Notes under the pieces: generated by a model
Told to the model about the DNA's origin: nothing
The model's database searches: none
Seen by the model: only the letters and a program-made list of their open reading frames with translations
In this document: positions 63,163 to 64,000 of the stretch, piece after piece
Layout: each line of letters starts with the position of its first letter
How positions within the stretch are numbered: position 1 is the stretch's first letter
From: Brevibacillus panacihumi W25
GTDB lineage: Bacteria; Bacillota; Bacilli; Brevibacillales; Brevibacillaceae
NCBI RefSeq assembly: GCF_000503775.1
Contig: NZ_KI629786.1
Location: forward strand, 479,501 to 543,500
DNA length: 64,000 nt
Direction: 5' to 3'
Position numbers and translations under genes: made by a program

Positions 63163-63190
63163 AGACAGTCACAAACGGCTGTCTTTCTTT
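63163..63190 (+). terminator. Terminator after fic
   Basis: AGACAG / CTGTCT with a 10-nt loop, followed by TTCTTT. The stem is short. Confidence 0.6.
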
Positions 63191-63265
63191 GCATAATAGT
63201 GAGAGAAATAAAGGACGAACATGATGATAAACTTTTAGAAACTAGCGGATAAGAGGTGATCTTTC

Positions 63266-64000
63266 ATGGAGAAAACAAGATCGATTCGTACCTATAAAGC
63301 CGTCACAGAAGCCAAGTACCTGTCCGTAGAAAACGCACAGCGCTATCGGGCCATCTTGCGCTATTTCTATGAAGAGCAACAGAGACTGCGTTACTGGTTA
63401 AGACCGGAAGAAATCCTTCAAGCGGTCAAAGAAAGAATAGAGCCCAGCGATGCTTCTTCTTACAACGAAGATTTACTACAGCTGGATTTGCAACAATTGC
63501 ATGATTGGGGCAATTTGCAACGGAAGCAGTCCGGAAAGGTGAATAAAATCGAGGATTTTAAGAAAAAGCGGTATCGTTATCAGGCGACCCCTTACACGAT
63601 CAAGTTTGAGCGTTTGATTGAGGATTTGGAGGAGATGGGGGATGCGTACGGCGGCTCCCTGGAGGTCACCCAATTTGAAAAGCTGGTAGAAACGCTTCGC
63701 TGGCTGACAAGACTGGCCCGTGTCTCTTTCCATCGACCAGGTGAGCGCCCAAGGTACGAGATGGAAGATTGGAGCAACGAAAAGCTTTATGATTGGTGGA
63801 CGGAATTGTATGAGCAGTTTCGTAAGGTGACCAACAATGCAAGAGATTATATGGCGAGCCTAGACAGCGTACAGGTAGAAGATGCGATGATGACCGAACA
63901 ATTCCTCCTGTACAAGGACAAGGTGACAGACTATTTGAGGCGGTTCATGATGGGGCTGCAGCGCAGTTCATATCAGATTGAAGGGCTGCTGGTACAGGTA
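63266..64000 (+). CDS. DUF2397 (TIGR02677) protein, Wadjet-like defence component, 3' end outside window
   Basis: ATG 63266 with AAGAGGTGAT upstream; 245 codons open to the window edge. The product is helical and charged (YLSVENAQRYRAILRYFYEE; LRPEEILQAVKER; YSFERLIEDLEEMG-like segment at about 110-125; ERPRYEMEDW). The start and general pattern fit TIGR02677/DUF2397 proteins, which are encoded in four-gene clusters with DUF2398, an SMC-like ATPase (TIGR02680) and a DUF2399 topoisomerase-like nuclease. Such clusters are grouped with Wadjet-type plasmid-defence systems. The remaining genes would lie to the right of this window. Confidence 0.65.
   Translation, partial: MEKTRSIRTYKAVTEAKYLSVENAQRYRAILRYFYEEQQRLRYWLRPEEILQAVKERIEPSDASSYNEDLLQLDLQQLHDWGNLQRKQSGKVNKIEDFKKKRYRYQATPYTIKFERLIEDLEEMGDAYGGSLEVTQFEKLVETLRWLTRLARVSFHRPGERPRYEMEDWSNEKLYDWWTELYEQFRKVTNNARDYMASLDSVQVEDAMMTEQFLLYKDKVTDYLRRFMMGLQRSSYQIEGLLVQV

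Overview
The window looks like chromosomal DNA of a spore-forming firmicute of the Brevibacillus/Paenibacillaceae type. The evidence is the gene order rpsR - yybS - gdpP - rplI - dnaB - purA - (murein hydrolase) - walR - walK - walH - walI - walJ - htrA - CxxH/CxxC gene - rlmH, which is the origin-proximal arrangement of Bacillales. Other support: strong AGGAGG-type ribosome-binding sites, frequent GTG/TTG starts, and remnants of spore genes (SpoVAE, DUF1657). The genus is an inference from protein flavour, not a database result.

Layout. 1-5.1 kb: two tandem histidine-kinase genes (the second has lost its phosphoacceptor histidine), a frameshifted Hsp20 gene, a Gln-rich small protein, then a gene graveyard (DUF1657, SpoVAE, cardiolipin synthase and BioC fragments) that abuts rpsR; the usual rpsF-ssb genes are not upstream of rpsR. 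5.1-23.8 kb: conserved core for translation, replication, c-di-AMP turnover, adenylate synthesis (purA with a paired PurR operator) and the complete WalRK cell-wall regulatory operon. A macrolide-phosphotransferase-like gene and a few small lineage genes sit between them.

23.8-44.1 kb: an AT-rich, about 20.3-kb integrative element inserted in the last codons of rlmH, the same site used by staphylococcal SCC elements. An imperfect copy of the rlmH 3' end (encoding EPYHK-stop) lies at the far end (44075-44092), and both junctions share CCTTATCA. The element has a three-gene recombinase operon (46-aa ORF, a resolvase-like protein without the catalytic serine, a large serine recombinase), a replication-initiator-like gene, a complete type I restriction-modification system (hsdM, hsdS, hsdR), a zinc-ribbon nuclease-like gene, an XRE regulator, a small HTH-like gene and a RhuM-family gene. 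Three different IS21-family elements have entered it, each with a target duplication readable in the sequence (ACCATTA, GTTAT, TAGCC); two of them split genes that can be rejoined in frame. The most striking point is that the recombinase frame runs through the attachment site. In the integrated state it continues about 208 codons antisense to rlmH, but joining the two ends on paper into a circle gives a stop five codons past the core.

44.1-64 kb: accessory chromosome. A multicopper-oxidase fragment starts at the element junction. Then come an FAD oxidoreductase with an ECF41 sigma factor, a secreted protein with a small membrane protein, NagZ, a run of broken genes (receiver domain, adenine-deaminase-like, YczE-like), mqo behind tandem palindromic operators, an Mrr-type nuclease, a LysR regulator divergent from an Fe3+/phosphonate-type ABC transporter operon that ends in a beta-CASP metallo-hydrolase, a 32-aa zinc-ribbon ORF, a Fic AMP-transferase, and at the window edge the start of a DUF2397 (TIGR02677, Wadjet-like) defence locus. 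Together with the element's restriction system this makes 27-64 kb a defence-rich accessory region.
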